Source: Schaedlerella arabinosiphila | GTDB lineage: Bacteria; Bacillota; Clostridia; Lachnospirales; Lachnospiraceae | Assembly: GCF_003885045.1 (NCBI RefSeq) | Contig: NZ_RHJS01000002.1 | Location: 2,728,001-2,792,000, forward strand | Direction: 5' to 3' | Length of the DNA: 64,000 bases | Shown here: piece by piece, positions 63,238 through 64,000 of the stretch | Layout: every line of letters starts with the position of its first letter | Position numbering within the stretch: the stretch's first letter is position 1 | The notes under the pieces: model-generated | Databases searched by the model: none | What the model was told of the DNA's origin: nothing | Seen by the model: the letters and a program-made list of their open reading frames with translations, nothing else | Program-made: the position numbers and the translations under genes

Positions 63238-64000
63238 CTATTTTTTCGCAATATATCCCTTCGCCGTCAGTGCCTCTGCGCACAGCACCGCGCCGCCTGC
63301 CGCGCCGCGGACGGTATTGTGGGAAAGTCCGACAAATTTATAATCAAACATGCTGTCCTCCCGCAGACGTCCGATGGACACGCCCATCCCGTTCTCATAG
63401 TCCACATCCAGCTTCACCTGGGGACGGTTGTCCTCCTCCTGGTAGCGGATAAACTGCTTCGGAGCGCTGGGAAGCTCTGCCTCCTGGGGATAGCCTTTGA
63501 AATTCACCAGCTTTTCGATCAACTGCTCTTTGGTCGGCTTTTTCTCAAAATTCACAAACACCGCCGCCGTGTGGCCGTTCAGAACCGGTACACGGATGCA
63601 CTGGCAGGTGATCTTCGGAAGCTCTGCCTTGAGGATCTGTCCATCTTCCACTTTGCCGAGAATCCGCAAAGGCTCCTGCTCGCTCTTCTCCTCTTCCCCG
63701 CCGATATAGGGAATGACATTTTCTACCATTTCCGGCCAGTCCCTGAAGGTCTTTCCAGCCCCGGAAATCGCCTGATATGTAGTAGCCACAACCTCCTTAG
63801 GGCCAAATTCCTTCCATGCGGCAAGGCAGGGCGCATAGCTCTGGATGGAGCAGTTGGGCTTTACAGCAATGAATCCGCGGCTCGTCCCAAGACGTTTTCT
63901 CTGGTCTGCGATCACATCAAAATGCTCAACATTGATCTCCGGCACGACCATGGGTACGTCCGGGGTCCACCGGTGCGCGCTGTTGTTGGATACCACCGGA
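63238..64000 (-). CDS. asd: Aspartate-semialdehyde dehydrogenase, C-terminal part (start lies outside the window)
   Basis: 254 codons to the window edge in one frame; normal length is about 360, so roughly 105 N-terminal residues are missing to the right. The active-site Cys is in AVKPNCSIQSYAP, and substrate/phosphate residues lie in VVSNNSAHRW, ISGAGKTF and VPVLNGHTAAVFV. The sequence follows the fungal/archaeal-type Asd class found in clostridia. It makes aspartate semialdehyde for lysine, threonine and methionine. Confidence 0.94.
   Translation of the reverse strand, partial: PVVSNNSAHRWTPDVPMVVPEINVEHFDVIADQRKRLGTSRGFIAVKPNCSIQSYAPCLAAWKEFGPKEVVATTYQAISGAGKTFRDWPEMVENVIPYIGGEEEKSEQEPLRILGKVEDGQILKAELPKITCQCIRVPVLNGHTAAVFVNFEKKPTKEQLIEKLVNFKGYPQEAELPSAPKQFIRYQEEDNRPQVKLDVDYENGMGVSIGRLREDSMFDYKFVGLSHNTVRGAAGGAVLCAEALTAKGYIAKK

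Overview
The window looks like chromosomal DNA of an anaerobic gut-type Firmicute, most likely Lachnospiraceae (Clostridia). The evidence is the conserved block tig-clpP-clpX-lon-engB, AGGAGG-type ribosome binding sites, sigma-A promoters, DinR/LexA-type SOS boxes, two TRAP transporters, and the Lachnospiraceae-style Rpn/PD-(D/E)XK transposase-like genes and VaFE-repeat surface protein. I saw no rRNA, tRNA or CRISPR array.

Layout. (1) 1-11.5 kb is a mobile-element graveyard: a plasmid-type parA-parB operon with a duplicated leader and a second, 24-codon parA stump; three Rpn-type nuclease/transposase genes (one cut by the window edge, one decayed, one intact); a complete IS66-family element with 8-bp target duplications; a second, gutted IS66; a 5' fragment of uvrB; a cut HTH gene; and a decayed tyrosine recombinase. 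(2) 11.6-16.8 kb is a peptide-antibiotic sensing and resistance cassette: HTH protein, response regulator, histidine kinase, BcrA/NukF-type ABC ATPase, two permeases and a lipoprotein, with four 11-bp-phased direct repeats in front of the ABC genes. (3) 16.8-25.2 kb is a signalling cluster on the minus strand: a hybrid histidine kinase fused to a C-terminal DegV (fatty-acid-binding) domain, a BarA-like hybrid kinase with Hpt, a receiver stump, a truncated maltose acetyltransferase, an FMN-binding lipoprotein and a chemoreceptor. (4) 25.5-28.7 kb is a divergent sugar ABC transporter (binding protein and two permeases, no ATPase). (5) 28.9-33 kb holds an Fe-S protein, an SOS-controlled Y-family polymerase with its YolD partner, and an XRE regulator. 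(6) 33-45 kb is core genome: AI-2E family permease, engB, lon, clpX, clpP, tig, a DJ-1 protein, thrC, leuD, leuC. (7) 45-50 kb is a TRAP transporter divergent from a zinc dehydrogenase and an FCD-type GntR regulator. (8) 50-55 kb is a 1434-residue thioester/Cna-B/VaFE surface protein, followed by a decayed orphan gene. (9) 55.3-63.1 kb is a second TRAP operon with two dehydrogenases, a split UxaA/SAF dehydratase, an RraA-like aldolase and an FCD regulator: a sugar-acid or sulfolactate-type catabolic operon. (10) The right edge holds most of asd.

The observations most worth following are the HK-REC-DegV fusion protein, the split-dehydratase TRAP operon with unknown substrate, the parA duplication, the FMN-lipoprotein/chemoreceptor pair with a flagellar-sigma-like promoter, and the tandem-repeat operator of the ABC resistance cassette.
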